From the NCBI GenBank assembly GCA_011053055.1, contig DRHT01000031.1, positions 124,001 to 188,000 on the forward strand: a stretch of DNA of 64,000 nucleotides. The letters run 5' to 3'. Under the pieces are notes generated by a model. It was not told where the DNA came from and did not search any database. It saw only the letters and a list, made by a program, of their open reading frames with translations. Position 1 is the stretch's first letter. Each line of letters begins with the position of its first letter. The position numbers and the translations under genes are program-made. The stretch is from Halopseudomonas sabulinigri. GTDB taxonomy: Bacteria; Pseudomonadota; Gammaproteobacteria; Pseudomonadales; Pseudomonadaceae. Below are positions 1-9,553 of the stretch, in pieces.

Positions 1-2
1 CC

Positions 3-740
3 GCGCCCACGATTGGCGAGGCCATCAGCCTCACAGAGCAATACACCAGCTTGCGTCAGCACCTTGCGGCGTTTCGATTGGAAAGCAGCCAGCCCCCCGT
101 ATTGGTTCTCGACGAATTACGCATGCCCGAAGCCATCCGCGAATATCTGCTGGGGCATTTCACTACCGCGCTGCTTCGGCTGCTTGAAACCCTCGGCGGG
201 CAACCGCTGAACAGCGCCATCCGTATAGACTGGCCGTTGCCGAAGCCTTGCTGGGCGAAAGAGATTGAAGGTTATGCTGGAGAATGGCGCTATGGCGCAG
301 ACGCTCTGCGCATTTACCTGCCGGCTGGACTACTGCAGCAAGACTGTCTCGGCGCTGATGCCCAAGCCTGCCAACAGGCTCTGCGCGATTGCGCCAACCA
401 GCTACACCGCCAGCAACGAGGCGGCACCCTGACTGAGCGTATCAAACAGCGTCTACTGCAGACCGGACAAGGCTTTCCCACGCTGCCTGAGATGGCGGAA
501 CACGAACATGTCACCGCGCGTACACTGATTCGTCACCTGCGCAACGAAGGCACTCACTATCAACACATTCTGGACAACCTGCGTAGCGAGCAGGCGAGCT
601 GGTTATTGGTGCACACCGAGCTGAGTATCGAGAGCATTGCCGAGCGGCTGGGCTATCAGGATACCAGCAACTTCAGCCGCACCTTTCGTCGTTGGCACGG
701 CTGTACGCCCAGGTTATACCGCACCCAGTATCAGCGGTGA
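3..740 (+). CDS. AraC-family transcriptional regulator, 5' truncated by window edge
   Basis: The reading frame is open from the first bases of the window to a TGA at 738-740, so the true start lies upstream. The C-terminal ~90 residues form an AraC/XylS DNA-binding domain with two helix-turn-helix motifs: TARTLIRHLRNEG, then IAERLGYQDTSNFSRTFRRWHG, the usual second helix and signature. The preceding ~150 residues resemble the arabinose-binding-type N-terminal domain found in OruR/ArgR-like Pseudomonas regulators. The ligand cannot be read from sequence. Its target is probably upstream, outside the window, because the next gene is convergent. Confidence 0.88.
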   Translation, partial: APTIGEAISLTEQYTSLRQHLAAFRLESSQPPVLVLDELRMPEAIREYLLGHFTTALLRLLETLGGQPLNSAIRIDWPLPKPCWAKEIEGYAGEWRYGADALRIYLPAGLLQQDCLGADAQACQQALRDCANQLHRQQRGGTLTERIKQRLLQTGQGFPTLPEMAEHEHVTARTLIRHLRNEGTHYQHILDNLRSEQASWLLVHTELSIESIAERLGYQDTSNFSRTFRRWHGCTPRLYRTQYQR

Positions 741-770
741 GGCAAGCAGCGCCCCACCGGCCGACGTCGG

Positions 771-1868
771 TTACTGAGGCGTAACCCGCAACACGCTGCC
801 ATTGGCGCTATCGGTCAGCAGATAAACTGCGCCATCAGGACCGGTGCGCACATCACGGAAACGAGCGTTCAGTTCTTTAAAAAGGCTTTGCTGCTCAACC
901 ACCTTGGTGCCATCCAGCACTACCCGGCGTACTTCCTTACCGGCCAAGGCCGATACCAGCAAATTACCCTGCCACTGCGGGAACAGCTCGCCGCGATACA
1001 AGGTCATGCCCGAAGGTGCGATAGAGGGAGTCCAGTGCAGCAGCGGCTGCTCCAGCCCCGGCAGTTCGGTGTATGGCGACACCTGGGCACCGTCGTAATC
1101 GATGCCATAGGTGATTTTTGGCCAGCCGTAATTCTTGCCAGCCTCAATCAGGTTAACCTCGTCACCACCGCGCGGGCCGTGCTCATTACTGAATATCCGT
1201 TGTGTTTGCGCATCGTAGAGGATCGCTTGCACGCTGCGGTGACCAATACTGAACAGCTCTGGCTGCGCGCCTTCTTGCGCAACAAAGGGATTATCTTGAG
1301 GGGCAGAACCATCGCGATTCAGACGCACAATGCTTCCCAAGTGGTTGGCGGTGTTCTGCGCCTGCTCGCGATAATCGAAACCGTCGCCCAAGGTCAGCAG
1401 AAGAGTGTTGTCTGGTAGAAAGGCTATGCGACCGCCGTAATGGGCGCTACCTTTTTTGGCTGGCTGCACGCGGAAAATTTCCTGAGTGTTTTCCAGCGCT
1501 TTGCCATTGAAGTGCGCCGAAGCGAGGCAGGTATGGTTAGCCTCGGCCGTACCACAGGCATAGCTCATGAATAGCTCGCCTGACTCAGCAAAGTCCGGCG
1601 CCAAAGCCAGCCCCATCAGGCCCGCCTGGCTATTAACGAACGCCTCAGGTACGCCGCTGATCGGCTCGGCCTGCAGCTCACCCGCCGCGTTGATCAAACG
1701 CAGCCGGCCAGCCCGCTCAGTCACCAACATGCCGCCATCAGGCAAAAAGGCTAATGACCAAGGGAAGGACAAACCTTCGGCAACGGCCTCAATTTTATAG
1801 TCTGCGGCCTGAACGCTGGCGCTAGCCGCCAGCAACAGGACGGCACTCACAAGAGCTTTATTTAACAT
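771..1868 (-). CDS. Secreted PQQ-dependent sugar dehydrogenase (aldose dehydrogenase type)
   Basis: The 365-residue protein has a clear Sec signal peptide (hydrophobic residues 4-18, cleavage after VQA). The mature part is the six-bladed beta-propeller GSDH/YliI family, with a GDGFDYR motif, SIGHRSVQ, and the diagnostic segment HGPRGGDEVN followed by GKNYGWP, which form the PQQ and calcium site in this family. It probably oxidises sugars in the periplasm. The start is supported by AAGGAG seven bases upstream. Substrate identity and the electron acceptor are not visible. It is convergent with the AraC gene and shares strand with the small membrane protein upstream. Confidence 0.88.
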   Translation of the reverse strand: MLNKALVSAVLLLAASASVQAADYKIEAVAEGLSFPWSLAFLPDGGMLVTERAGRLRLINAAGELQAEPISGVPEAFVNSQAGLMGLALAPDFAESGELFMSYACGTAEANHTCLASAHFNGKALENTQEIFRVQPAKKGSAHYGGRIAFLPDNTLLLTLGDGFDYREQAQNTANHLGSIVRLNRDGSAPQDNPFVAQEGAQPELFSIGHRSVQAILYDAQTQRIFSNEHGPRGGDEVNLIEAGKNYGWPKITYGIDYDGAQVSPYTELPGLEQPLLHWTPSIAPSGMTLYRGELFPQWQGNLLVSALAGKEVRRVVLDGTKVVEQQSLFKELNARFRDVRTGPDGAVYLLTDSANGSVLRVTPQ

Positions 1869-1892
1869 AGGTCATTCTCCTTGAGCGAGTCA

Positions 1893-2366
1893 TCAGCCCA
1901 GCACCCGCAGCCCGCGCCGCGCTTTAGGCTTGGTCAAACGACCAAACAACCAACTGCCCACACCGACCGCCAGCATCATGCACAGCAAGCCAGCGGTAAC
2001 ACGCGTAGCCGCGATAAAGGTAGGCATCGGCAACAGGTAATTGGCCAGTGTAAAGGCTACCCAGATGCCGGCAGCGCCTGCTAGCAGGTAGAGCAAACCG
2101 CGCCAAGGTTTAAAGATGCGCCCAAGCCCTTCAGCAACCGGCAACGCCAGCAATAGGGTCGCGGCGACCATAATGGCGAAAAGCGGGGTGAAGTTGAGCA
2201 AATCATGCCAGCTGGTAGCCAGCCGGGTCGGCAGCTCTACAGGTACGTTCATCTCCTGCAAAAAGAGCAGGTTGAACTGGGTTTGCACCAAGCTACCCAG
2301 CACCGTGGCTAGCACGACGCTAAGCAGATAAAAAAGGATGATCCGCAGGACGGATACGAGCTTCAT
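1893..2366 (-). CDS. Small four-helix membrane protein of unknown function
   Basis: The 157-residue protein has four hydrophobic segments, at about residues 7-30, 58-80, 89-112 and 120-142, and a basic C-terminus (KPKARRG). AGGAA precedes the ATG. It lies 24 bp upstream of the sugar dehydrogenase gene on the same strand, so the two may be co-transcribed. I recognise no family and assign no function beyond an inner-membrane location. Confidence 0.7.
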   Translation of the reverse strand: MKLVSVLRIILFYLLSVVLATVLGSLVQTQFNLLFLQEMNVPVELPTRLATSWHDLLNFTPLFAIMVAATLLLALPVAEGLGRIFKPWRGLLYLLAGAAGIWVAFTLANYLLPMPTFIAATRVTAGLLCMMLAVGVGSWLFGRLTKPKARRGLRVLG

Positions 2367-2402
2367 TATTGTTATTCCTGATCAGACGGTAGGGATGTGG
2401 TG

Positions 2403-2687
2403 TCAGTCTTCAACGCTGGCTTGCGGAAGTTCGGGCAGGTTGCGTAGACCTTGTTCGTAAGCCGGGTTGTCGAACGGCTGGTCGGTATCCAGCATGACGC
2501 CGATGCAGTGCGCGAGCACCTGTGCCATCAACTCCAGGCTTTCATCACGGCCGTAACCAACCAACGTTAACTTGTTCAACGTGGCTTGTGCGGCGGCTGG
2601 CTCACCCGCTGCCAGCTGATTCTCAACGGCTTCGATCAACTTGCTCTGGGCAAACGCCTCGTCCGGCTCTTCATCGATTGGCTGCAT
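2403..2687 (-). CDS. Conserved hypothetical small acidic protein next to fba
   Basis: The 94-residue acidic soluble protein has no signal peptide or membrane segment. The middle (residues ~15-60) looks like two amphipathic helices with an alanine-rich turn, reminiscent of a single TPR-like hairpin. It lies 58 bp downstream of fba on the same strand, separated by a strong hairpin. Small unknown genes also sit in the fba-pgk neighbourhood of P. aeruginosa, which supports it being a real gene. The ribosome-binding site is weak and the function is unknown. Confidence 0.6.
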   Translation of the reverse strand: MQPIDEEPDEAFAQSKLIEAVENQLAAGEPAAAQATLNKLTLVGYGRDESLELMAQVLAHCIGVMLDTDQPFDNPAYEQGLRNLPELPQASVED

Positions 2688-2711
2688 ATACTTTTCTCGT
2701 CAGCAGATAGC

Positions 2712-2737
2712 AACAGGGCGGCCTACGCCGCCCTGTT
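2712..2737 (-). terminator. Strong hairpin after fba (candidate terminator)
   Basis: A perfect 11-bp stem (AACAGGGCGGC pairing with GCCGCCCTGTT) closes a four-base loop, 9 bp downstream of the fba stop. On the minus strand it is followed by GCTATC rather than a T-run, so it is not a canonical intrinsic terminator. It may be an attenuator or mRNA-stabilising 3' end. Confidence 0.5.
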
Positions 2738-2745
2738 CAAAACGC

Positions 2746-3810
2746 TTAGTTAATCTTGGGGTCTAGTTCACCGCGAGCATAACGCTCGAACATGTCATCC
2801 AGGCAGATCGGTTTGATCTTGGACGCATTACCAGCGGTACCAAAAGCTTCATAACGAGCGATACAGATGTCGCGCATCGCATCCACTGTCTTGGTGAAGA
2901 ACTTGCGCGGATCGAACTCACTGGGGTTCTCTGCCAGGAAGCGACGAACGGCACCTGTCGAGGCCAGGCGCAGGTCGGTATCGATATTGACCTTACGCAC
3001 ACCAAACTTGATGCCTTCGACGATTTCTTCAACCGGCACACCGTAAGTCTCAGGAATCTCGCCACCAAACTCGTTGATGATTTTCAGCCACTCCTGGGGC
3101 ACGGAAGAAGAACCGTGCATAACCAAATGCGTGTCCGGAATACGCTTGTGGATTGCCTTGATCTGCTCGATAGCCAGAATATCGCCTGTCGGTGGACGCG
3201 TGAACTTGTAAGCGCCGTGGCTGGTACCGATGGCAATTGCCAGAGCATCAACACCGGTCTGCTTGACGAAGTCAGCCGCTTCTTCTGGGTCAGTCAGCAT
3301 CTGGCTGTGGTCGAGAATGCCCTCGGCGCCAATACCGTCTTCTTCACCTGCTTGACCGGTTTCCAGGCTACCCAGACAGCCCAACTCGCCTTCCACGGAC
3401 ACACCACAGGCGTGCGCCATTTCGACCGTGCGACGGGTAACGTCAACGTTGTACTCATAGTCAGTCGGCGTCTTGCCGTCTGTGCCGAGCGAGCCGTCCA
3501 TCATCACCGAGGAAAAACCCAGTTGAATGGAGCGCTGACAAACACCAGGACTGGTGCCGTGATCCTGGTGCATGCACACAGGAATGTGCGGAAACTCTTC
3601 AATCGCCGCCAGAATCAGGTGGCGCAGGAAAGGCGCACCCGCGTATTTGCGGGCGCCAGCTGACGCCTGCACAATCACCGGGGAGTCAGTCTTGTCCGCC
3701 GCTTCCATGATGGCGCGCATCTGTTCCAGGTTGTTAACGTTGAATGCGGGGACGCCGTAACCGAATTCGGCGGCGTGGTCGAGCATCTGGCGCAGGCTGA
3801 TGAGGGCCAT
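2746..3810 (-). CDS. fba: Class II fructose-bisphosphate aldolase
   Basis: The 354-residue enzyme splits fructose-1,6-bisphosphate into dihydroxyacetone phosphate and glyceraldehyde-3-phosphate, or joins them in gluconeogenesis. The class II signature HQDHGTSP lies at residues 81-88 (H84 is a likely zinc ligand, D83 catalytic), and VMHGSSSVP carries another metal/phosphate-binding histidine. Length and C-terminus fit the Calvin-cycle-type subfamily common in pseudomonads. It follows pgk after a 141-bp spacer containing a hairpin, in the series tkt-epd-pgk-fba. Pseudomonads generally lack phosphofructokinase, so a gluconeogenic role is likely. Confidence 0.96.
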   Translation of the reverse strand: MALISLRQMLDHAAEFGYGVPAFNVNNLEQMRAIMEAADKTDSPVIVQASAGARKYAGAPFLRHLILAAIEEFPHIPVCMHQDHGTSPGVCQRSIQLGFSSVMMDGSLGTDGKTPTDYEYNVDVTRRTVEMAHACGVSVEGELGCLGSLETGQAGEEDGIGAEGILDHSQMLTDPEEAADFVKQTGVDALAIAIGTSHGAYKFTRPPTGDILAIEQIKAIHKRIPDTHLVMHGSSSVPQEWLKIINEFGGEIPETYGVPVEEIVEGIKFGVRKVNIDTDLRLASTGAVRRFLAENPSEFDPRKFFTKTVDAMRDICIARYEAFGTAGNASKIKPICLDDMFERYARGELDPKIN

Positions 3811-3892
3811 GGGTTATCTCTCCATAAAAATTATCGTAGCGGCAAGCTGCCCGGTAAATTCCGACAGTTTACGCGTGTCACTCAAACTTGGT

Positions 3893-3923
3893 ACCCCTTG
3901 CTGGCAGCCTGCCGTGAAGGGGT
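3893..3923 (-). other. Stem-loop in the pgk-fba intergenic RNA
   Basis: ACCCCTT and AAGGGGT pair around an inner GGCAG/CTGCC helix, 28 bp downstream of the pgk stop and 82 bp upstream of fba. There is no T-run, so a processing site or stability element setting the pgk:fba ratio is more likely than a full terminator. Confidence 0.4.
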
Positions 3924-3951
3924 CGGTATTGCTTGTAGCTTACAGCTGAAC

Positions 3952-5112
3952 TTATTGAGCGCGCGATTCCAGTACTTCAACCGCCGGCAAGACTTTGCCT
4001 TCGACAAACTCCAGAAAGGCACCGCCACCGGTGGAAATGTAGGAAATGCGCTCGGCAACGCCGTATTTATCGATGGCCGCCAGGGTGTCGCCACCACCGG
4101 CAATAGAAAACGCAGCGCTATCGGCGATTGCCAGTGCCAGCGTTTTAGTGCCCTCGCCAAATTGGTCAAACTCAAACACACCGACCGGACCGTTCCACAA
4201 AATGGTGCCGGAGGATTTAAGCAACTCGGCAAACTGCGCTGCGGTCTGCGGGCCAATATCCAGAATCATGTCGTCTTCAGCCACATCGGCCACTGCTTTA
4301 ACGGTTGCTTCAGCGTCCTCGGCGAAGGCTTTGGCAACAACCACATCAACCGGCAGCGGCACGCTGACCTTGGCGGCGATGGCCTTTGCTATTTCCAGCA
4401 GATCGGCTTCGTACAGCGATTTACCGACCGGCAGACCCGCAGCAGCGAGGAAGGTATTGGCAATACCACCACCAACAATCAGCTGGTCACACTTGTCTGC
4501 CAACGCCATTAGCACATCCAGCTTAGTCGACACCTTGGAGCCCGCAACGATGGCCGTCATCGGCCGAGCAGGTTTGTGCAACGCCTTGGCCAGCGCGTCC
4601 AGCTCAGCTGCCAGCAGCGGGCCCGCGCAGGCGACGGTAGCGAATTTAGCTACGCCGTGGGTAGAGCCTTGTGCACGGTGCGCGGTACCAAAGGCGTCCA
4701 TCACAAACACGTCACACAGCGCGGCATATTCTTGCGCCAGTGTGTCGCTATTTTTCTTCTCACCGTTGTTGAAGCGTACGTTCTCCAGCAGCACTAACTC
4801 ACCCGGCTCAACGTTCACGCCCCCCAGGTAGTCGCGCACCAGAGGGACTTCACGGCCCAATGCCTTGCTCAGGTAGGCGGCTACCGGTGCCAGACTATTT
4901 TCTTCGCTGAACACACCTTCTTCCGGGCGGCCCAAATGCGAGCAAACCATCACCGCCGCGCCCTTCTCCAGCGCCAGTTTGATGGTCGGCAGCGCAGCGA
5001 GAATGCGTGCATCGCTGCTAATCTGGCCGTTTTTGACCGGCACGTTGAGATCTTCACGAATGAGTACACGCTGGCCCTTAAGGTCCAGCTCGTTCATGGT
5101 CAGTACGGTCAT
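3952..5112 (-). CDS. pgk: Phosphoglycerate kinase
   Basis: The 386-residue enzyme transfers phosphate between 1,3-bisphosphoglycerate and ADP. The N-terminal motif [12 protein letters not shown] begins just after the start and contains the substrate-binding Arg and Asp. Further motifs are [22 protein letters not shown] and the nucleotide-binding C-terminal [10 protein letters not shown]. The ATG at 5112 was chosen because AAGGAG lies seven bases upstream and homologous proteins begin here; a longer open frame to 5241 encodes no family sequence. It sits between epd and fba on the same strand. Confidence 0.96.
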   Translation of the reverse strand: MTVLTMNELDLKGQRVLIREDLNVPVKNGQISSDARILAALPTIKLALEKGAAVMVCSHLGRPEEGVFSEENSLAPVAAYLSKALGREVPLVRDYLGGVNVEPGELVLLENVRFNNGEKKNSDTLAQEYAALCDVFVMDAFGTAHRAQGSTHGVAKFATVACAGPLLAAELDALAKALHKPARPMTAIVAGSKVSTKLDVLMALADKCDQLIVGGGIANTFLAAAGLPVGKSLYEADLLEIAKAIAAKVSVPLPVDVVVAKAFAEDAEATVKAVADVAEDDMILDIGPQTAAQFAELLKSSGTILWNGPVGVFEFDQFGEGTKTLALAIADSAAFSIAGGGDTLAAIDKYGVAERISYISTGGGAFLEFVEGKVLPAVEVLESRAQ

Positions 5113-5170
5113 AGCCCGCTCCTTGAATAAGTTAACAGTCAATTCTTGCAATTCGTTTGTGCAATAGCGC

Positions 5171-6205
5171 TCAGTTTTCGCGCTGCAACCAATAACGCGC
5201 CACATCCAGCATGCGATTGGCGAAGCCCCACTCGTTATCAAACCAGACCAGGATGTTGACTAGCCGCGGGCCAGACACGCGGGTTTGGCTAGCATCAATG
5301 ACCGCCGAGTGCGGGTCATGGTTAAAGTCGCAACTGGCGTGCGGCAATTCGGTGTAGTCCAGAAGGCCTGCCAAAGGCCCTTGCGCCGCTTCACGCAGCA
5401 GCTGATTAACCTCTGCGGCCGTGGTATCGCGGGTCACCAACAAGGTGATATCCAATGCCGATACATTCACCGTCGGCACACGCACGGCTTTGGCCTGAAT
5501 TCTCCCAGTGAGTTCTGGTAGCAGACGTTCTATACCGCGGGCCAGCCCGGTAGACACCGGGATGATCGACTGGAAGGCCGAGCGAGTGCGACGCAAATCG
5601 GTATGGTGATAGGCATCAATCACCGGCTGATCGTTCATCGCCGAGTGGATAGTGGTGATAGAGACGTAATCCAGCCCCAGTTGCTCGTTCAGCAACTTGA
5701 GCAAAGGCACACCGCAGTTGGTGGTGCAGGAAGCGTTGGAAACCAAACGCGCGTCAGGCGGCAGCTGTTGGTGATTAACACCGTAAACCAGCGTTGCATC
5801 TACCGCCTGTTCATTGGCCATGGGCTGCGAAAACAACACTCGCGGCACACCGGCATGCACAAAGCGCAAGCCCTGCTCGCGCGTAGTGTACTGGCCGGAA
5901 CACTCCAACAGTAGGTCCACACCCAAACCCTGCCAATCGATACCTTCCGGCTCAGCCTGGCGCAGCACCTGAATTTCTCGACCATCAACCAGCAGGTTAT
6001 CGCCAGCCAACTTTACCTCGCCGGGAAAGCGGCCGTGGGTTGAGTCAAAACGGGTCAGATACTCAATGCTCTCGCGATCCGCTAGATCATTCAGCGCCAC
6101 TATCTCCAGACCATCGTCACCGCGTTCGTGCAAGGCACGCAGCACGCAGCGTCCGATACGGCCGTAGCCGTTCAGAGCGATTCGATAGGGGCGGGCGTTA
6201 AGCAT
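5171..6205 (-). CDS. epd: D-erythrose-4-phosphate dehydrogenase
   Basis: The 344-residue enzyme is of the GAPDH superfamily and oxidises erythrose-4-phosphate to 4-phosphoerythronate, the first step toward pyridoxal phosphate. The N-terminal NAD site is [10 protein letters not shown], and the catalytic cysteine is C160 in [19 protein letters not shown] and DLRRTRSA favour Epd over glycolytic GAPDH, as does the tkt-epd-pgk order. pdxA, a later enzyme of the same vitamin B6 pathway, lies elsewhere in this window (31.9-32.9 kb). A GAPDH role cannot be fully excluded from sequence. Confidence 0.9.
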   Translation of the reverse strand: MLNARPYRIALNGYGRIGRCVLRALHERGDDGLEIVALNDLADRESIEYLTRFDSTHGRFPGEVKLAGDNLLVDGREIQVLRQAEPEGIDWQGLGVDLLLECSGQYTTREQGLRFVHAGVPRVLFSQPMANEQAVDATLVYGVNHQQLPPDARLVSNASCTTNCGVPLLKLLNEQLGLDYVSITTIHSAMNDQPVIDAYHHTDLRRTRSAFQSIIPVSTGLARGIERLLPELTGRIQAKAVRVPTVNVSALDITLLVTRDTTAAEVNQLLREAAQGPLAGLLDYTELPHASCDFNHDPHSAVIDASQTRVSGPRLVNILVWFDNEWGFANRMLDVARYWLQREN

Positions 6206-6273
6206 GAGCTATCCGTCGATACTGAGAATGGAAAACCGCGGGCAGATTTCCACCCTACGCAAAGTTGGCGCTT

Positions 6274-6305
6274 GCCTGCTGGTCGGCCGCGGCCAACCAG
6301 CAGGC
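6274..6305 (-). other. Long GC-rich stem-loop between tkt and epd
   Basis: GCCTGCTGGT pairs with ACCAGCAGGC (10 bp), and an inner GGCC/GGCC extends the helix. The stem begins about 7 bp after the tkt stop codon. There is no T-run on either strand, so it could be a factor-assisted terminator, an RNA processing site or an mRNA-stabilising element at the tkt 3' end. Confidence 0.45.
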
Positions 6306-6312
6306 AGTAGCT

Positions 6313-8313
6313 TCAGTCTTCCAACAGCTCTTCAGCCACCAGCATCAGGTTCTGTAAGGTAAAACCGAACTCTTCAAACAACAGGTTGGCCGGAGCCGAT
6401 TCGCCGAAGGTCTGCATACCGATGATACGACCGTCGAGGCCGACGTACTTGTACCAAAAGTCGGCGTGAGCCGCTTCGATAGCAATGCGCGAACCGACTT
6501 CCAGCGGCAGCACAGCCTGCTTGTATTCCGCATCCTGCTGGTCGAACACGCTGGTGGATGGCATAGAGACCACGCGCACCTGCTTGCCCTGCTCGGTCAG
6601 TGCAGTCCAAGCGTCTACCGCCAAGCTCACTTCTGAACCGGTAGCAATCAGGATCAGCTCCGGCTCACCGGCGCAATCTTTCAGCACGTAACCACCGCGG
6701 GCTACGTCGGCCAGCTGGCCGGCATCACGTTCTTGGTGCTGCAGGTTTTGGCGCGAGAAGACCAGCGCACTCGGACCGTCTGAACGCTCAAGCGCGTACT
6801 TCCATGCCACCGCTGACTCGACCGCATCGGCCGGGCGCCAGGTATCAAGATTTGGCGTACAACGCAGGCTAGCCAACTGCTCAATAGGCTGGTGAGTAGG
6901 GCCGTCTTCGCCGAGGCCAATGGAGTCGTGGGTATACACATGAATCACCCGTTGCTTCATCAGCGCCGACATGCGCACCGCGTTGCGCGCGTATTCCATG
7001 AAGATCAGGAAGGTGGCACCGTAAGGTACGAAGCCGCCATGCAAAGCAATGCCGTTCATGATCGCGGTCATGCCGAATTCGCGCACGCCGTAAAACAGAT
7101 AATTACCCGAAGCGTCGCCCGCCTCAACACCCTTGCAACCTTTCCACAAGGTCAAATTCGAAGCGGCCAAGTCGGCAGACCCGCCGAGCATTTCAGGCAA
7201 CAATGGGCCAAACGCATTCAGGGCGTTTTGGCTGGCCTTGCGGCTGGCAATAGTCTCGCCCTTGTTGGCAACATCAGCGATATAGGCAGAAGCCTGTTCG
7301 CTGAAATTGGCCGGCAGATCACCCGCCATGCGGCGCAGCAGCTCAGCGGCCAGCTCAGGGTGGGCACTCTGGTAAGCGGCAAACTTGTCGTTCCACAAGC
7401 CTTCAGCCTTGGCACCGGCTTCGTGAGCATCCCATTCGCTTTTAATGTCAGCAGGAATTTCAAAGGCAGCATGCGGCCAGTTCAACGCCTCGCGTGTGGC
7501 AATCACTTCGGCATCGCCAAGCGCCGCGCCGTGCGATTCTTCCTTGCCTTGCTTGTTCGGCGAGCCAAAACCAATGATGGTTTTGCAGCAGATCAGCGTT
7601 GGTTGATCTGTGTTCTTGCGTGCGGTCTCAATGGCGGTTTTGATCTCGTCGGCATCGTGGCCATCCACGTTGCGGATCACCTGCCAACCGTAGGCCTCAA
7701 AACGCTTGGGCGTGTCGTCGTTAAACCAGCCTTCCACCTCGCCATCGATGGAAATGCCGTTGTCGTCATAAAACGCGACCAATTTACCGAGGCCCAGCGT
7801 GCCCGCCAGCGAGCAGACTTCATGGGAGATACCTTCCATCATGCAACCGTCACCCATGAATGCATAGGTGTGGTGATCGACCACTTTGTGACCATCACGG
7901 TTGAACTGAGCAGCGAGCACCTTCTCGGCAATCGCCATACCCACGGCGTTGGCGACACCCTGACCCAGCGGGCCAGTCGTCGTTTCGACGCCTGGCGTAT
8001 AGCCGTATTCGGGGTGACCCGGGGTTTTGCTGTGCAATTGACGGAAGCTTTTGATGTCATCAATGCTCACGTCGTAGCCGGTCAGGTGCAGCAGTGAGTA
8101 GATGAGCATCGAGCCGTGACCGTTAGACATAACAAAACGATCACGGTCGGCAAAATTAGGATTAGCCGGATTATGCTTGAGGAAATCACGCCACAGGACT
8201 TCGGCGATATCCGCCATACCCATGGGCGCTCCGGGGTGGCCGCTATTGGCTTTCTGCACAGCATCCATACTAAGGGCTCGAATGGCATTCGCTCGGTCAC
8301 GACGGCTGGGCAT
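6313..8313 (-). CDS. tkt: Transketolase
   Basis: The 666-residue thiamine-diphosphate enzyme moves two-carbon units in the pentose phosphate pathway and supplies erythrose-4-phosphate to Epd. It shows the N-terminal [17 protein letters not shown], the TPP/metal motif [19 protein letters not shown], and the pyrimidine-domain [12 protein letters not shown]. The ATG at 8313 was chosen for AGGAG upstream and for starting with [18 protein letters not shown] as in homologues; the open frame extends 28 codons further without family similarity. It is divergent from the ArsR/methyltransferase gene with a palindrome between them. Confidence 0.97.
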   Translation of the reverse strand: MPSRRDRANAIRALSMDAVQKANSGHPGAPMGMADIAEVLWRDFLKHNPANPNFADRDRFVMSNGHGSMLIYSLLHLTGYDVSIDDIKSFRQLHSKTPGHPEYGYTPGVETTTGPLGQGVANAVGMAIAEKVLAAQFNRDGHKVVDHHTYAFMGDGCMMEGISHEVCSLAGTLGLGKLVAFYDDNGISIDGEVEGWFNDDTPKRFEAYGWQVIRNVDGHDADEIKTAIETARKNTDQPTLICCKTIIGFGSPNKQGKEESHGAALGDAEVIATREALNWPHAAFEIPADIKSEWDAHEAGAKAEGLWNDKFAAYQSAHPELAAELLRRMAGDLPANFSEQASAYIADVANKGETIASRKASQNALNAFGPLLPEMLGGSADLAASNLTLWKGCKGVEAGDASGNYLFYGVREFGMTAIMNGIALHGGFVPYGATFLIFMEYARNAVRMSALMKQRVIHVYTHDSIGLGEDGPTHQPIEQLASLRCTPNLDTWRPADAVESAVAWKYALERSDGPSALVFSRQNLQHQERDAGQLADVARGGYVLKDCAGEPELILIATGSEVSLAVDAWTALTEQGKQVRVVSMPSTSVFDQQDAEYKQAVLPLEVGSRIAIEAAHADFWYKYVGLDGRIIGMQTFGESAPANLLFEEFGFTLQNLMLVAEELLED

Positions 8314-8475
8314 GAACAACTCCTGTGGCTGACAAGGCATAGGCAAGCAGCCGCAGCAAGCGACTGGCCAGAAAATAAGGCGGGCATTTTCGCGCAAACA
8401 ACGCCAGCGGGCAATGAAAACCCCCTAAACCCGTGCGCAAAGCTAATAACAGGCAGACGAATGGCAGCCCTTCAA

Positions 8476-8501
8476 TCTATATCAAAAACTTTTGATATAG
8501 A
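8476..8501. promoter_or_regulatory. Perfect 26-nt palindrome, probable operator between tkt and the ArsR/methyltransferase gene
   Basis: TCTATATCAAAA and TTTTGATATAGA are exact 12-base inverted repeats separated by AC. AT-rich dyads of this size are typical ArsR-family operators, and the adjacent gene encodes an ArsR-type winged helix. It lies 38 bp upstream of that gene's ATG and 163 bp upstream of divergent tkt. The right arm contains a TATAGA box, so a bound protein could block initiation. The link to the neighbouring regulator is inference. Confidence 0.65.
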
Positions 8502-8539
8502 ACTTGCGAGCACTCAGCATCAACACTACACTGCCCTAC

Positions 8540-9550
8540 ATGAACCACATTGCGCGCATTGACGCTGCCCTCCCCAGCCCCACCGATGCACTGGCTGCCT
8601 TCTGCAAGGCGACCGGCGATGGCTTGCGGCTGGATATTCTGCGGGTGCTGCGCAACGACTCTTTCGGCGTGCTGGAATTGGCGCAGATTTTCGCCATGCG
8701 CCAATCGGGCATGAGCCACCACCTTAAAGTAATGGCTAATGCCGGACTGGTCATTGCGCGCCGCGAGGGCAACTCGATCTTCTATCGGCGCAGCCTGCCC
8801 GCACTGGAAGTAAGCTGGCATCAACTGCATGCACAGCTGCTCAACGAGCTGGATGCCTTGCCACCCGAAGCCAGACTGCAATCTGCGATTGCCTTGGTGC
8901 ACAACCAACGTGCCGAGCTGTCGCGCCAGTTCTTCGCTCGTTTTGCCGAGGGCACGCCCGCACAGCAAGACTTGATCGCCCACTTTGGCCTGTATCGCGA
9001 ACCACTCTTAGCGCTGATTGAGACACTGCCACTGCCCGCGCACGAGCTGGCCATTGAAGTGGGCCCGGGCGAAGGCGGCTTTCTGCCCAGCCTGGCCGAG
9101 CGTTTTAAGCAAGTAATTGCGCTGGATAACGCCGAATCCATGCTTGAGCGCGCGCGCCAGCAATGCAGCGACGCCGGGTTAAGCAATGTCGAATGCTTGC
9201 TCGCCGATGCATTGGCGCCGCAGCAACTGCCGCTGGCCGACTGTCTGGTCTGCAATATGGTGCTGCACCACATGCCGGCGCCCGCTGAAGCAATTAAGCG
9301 CTTCGCTGATCTACTCAAACCTGGCGGTAGCCTGGTACTTACTGAACTCTGCAGCCACGACCAAAGCTGGGTACGCGACAGCTGTGGCGACCTCTGGCTG
9401 GGTTTTGATCAAGACGATATCGCCCGCTGGGCGACTGATGCCGGTCTGGAATTCGGCCTCAGCCAATACATTGGCCTGCGCAACGGCTTTCAATTGCAGT
9501 TGCTGCAACTGGCCAAACCCGAACCATCTCCCTCCGAGGAAAGGATATAA
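8540..9550 (+). CDS. ArsR-type regulator fused to a SAM-dependent methyltransferase domain (SahR-like)
   Basis: The 336-residue protein has two domains. Residues ~15-90 are an ArsR winged helix (ALAAFCKATGDGLRLDILRVL, then FAMRQSGMSHHLKVMANAGLV as recognition helix). Residues ~165-275 are a class I methyltransferase fold with motif I EVGPGEGGF and an LVCNMVLHHM segment. It lies 3 bp upstream of metK in a clear two-gene unit. ArsR-type SahR proteins are known to sense S-adenosylhomocysteine and control methionine-cycle genes; this fusion fits that role, with the methyltransferase domain as likely SAM/SAH sensor. The ATG at 8540 lacks a good ribosome-binding site; an in-frame TTG at 8504 is the alternative. 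Confidence 0.85.
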   Translation: MNHIARIDAALPSPTDALAAFCKATGDGLRLDILRVLRNDSFGVLELAQIFAMRQSGMSHHLKVMANAGLVIARREGNSIFYRRSLPALEVSWHQLHAQLLNELDALPPEARLQSAIALVHNQRAELSRQFFARFAEGTPAQQDLIAHFGLYREPLLALIETLPLPAHELAIEVGPGEGGFLPSLAERFKQVIALDNAESMLERARQQCSDAGLSNVECLLADALAPQQLPLADCLVCNMVLHHMPAPAEAIKRFADLLKPGGSLVLTELCSHDQSWVRDSCGDLWLGFDQDDIARWATDAGLEFGLSQYIGLRNGFQLQLLQLAKPEPSPSEERI

Positions 9551-9553
9551 ACC

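Noticed and set aside
3115-4512. Long plus-strand ORFs opposite fba and pgk
   Set aside because: Shadow frames of conserved enzymes; the amino-acid composition is unlike a real protein and there is no start signal.
5113-5241. N-terminal extension of pgk
   Set aside because: The added 43 residues match nothing in the family, and AAGGAG sits in front of the inner ATG at 5112.
6892-8097. 401-codon plus-strand ORF opposite tkt
   Set aside because: It is antisense to a clearly conserved transketolase, its translation matches no family, and it is a by-product of high-GC codon use.
9551-9553. SAM riboswitch before metK
   Set aside because: metK follows the regulator gene by 3 bp, leaving no room; nothing SAM-riboswitch-like was seen upstream of the regulator either.
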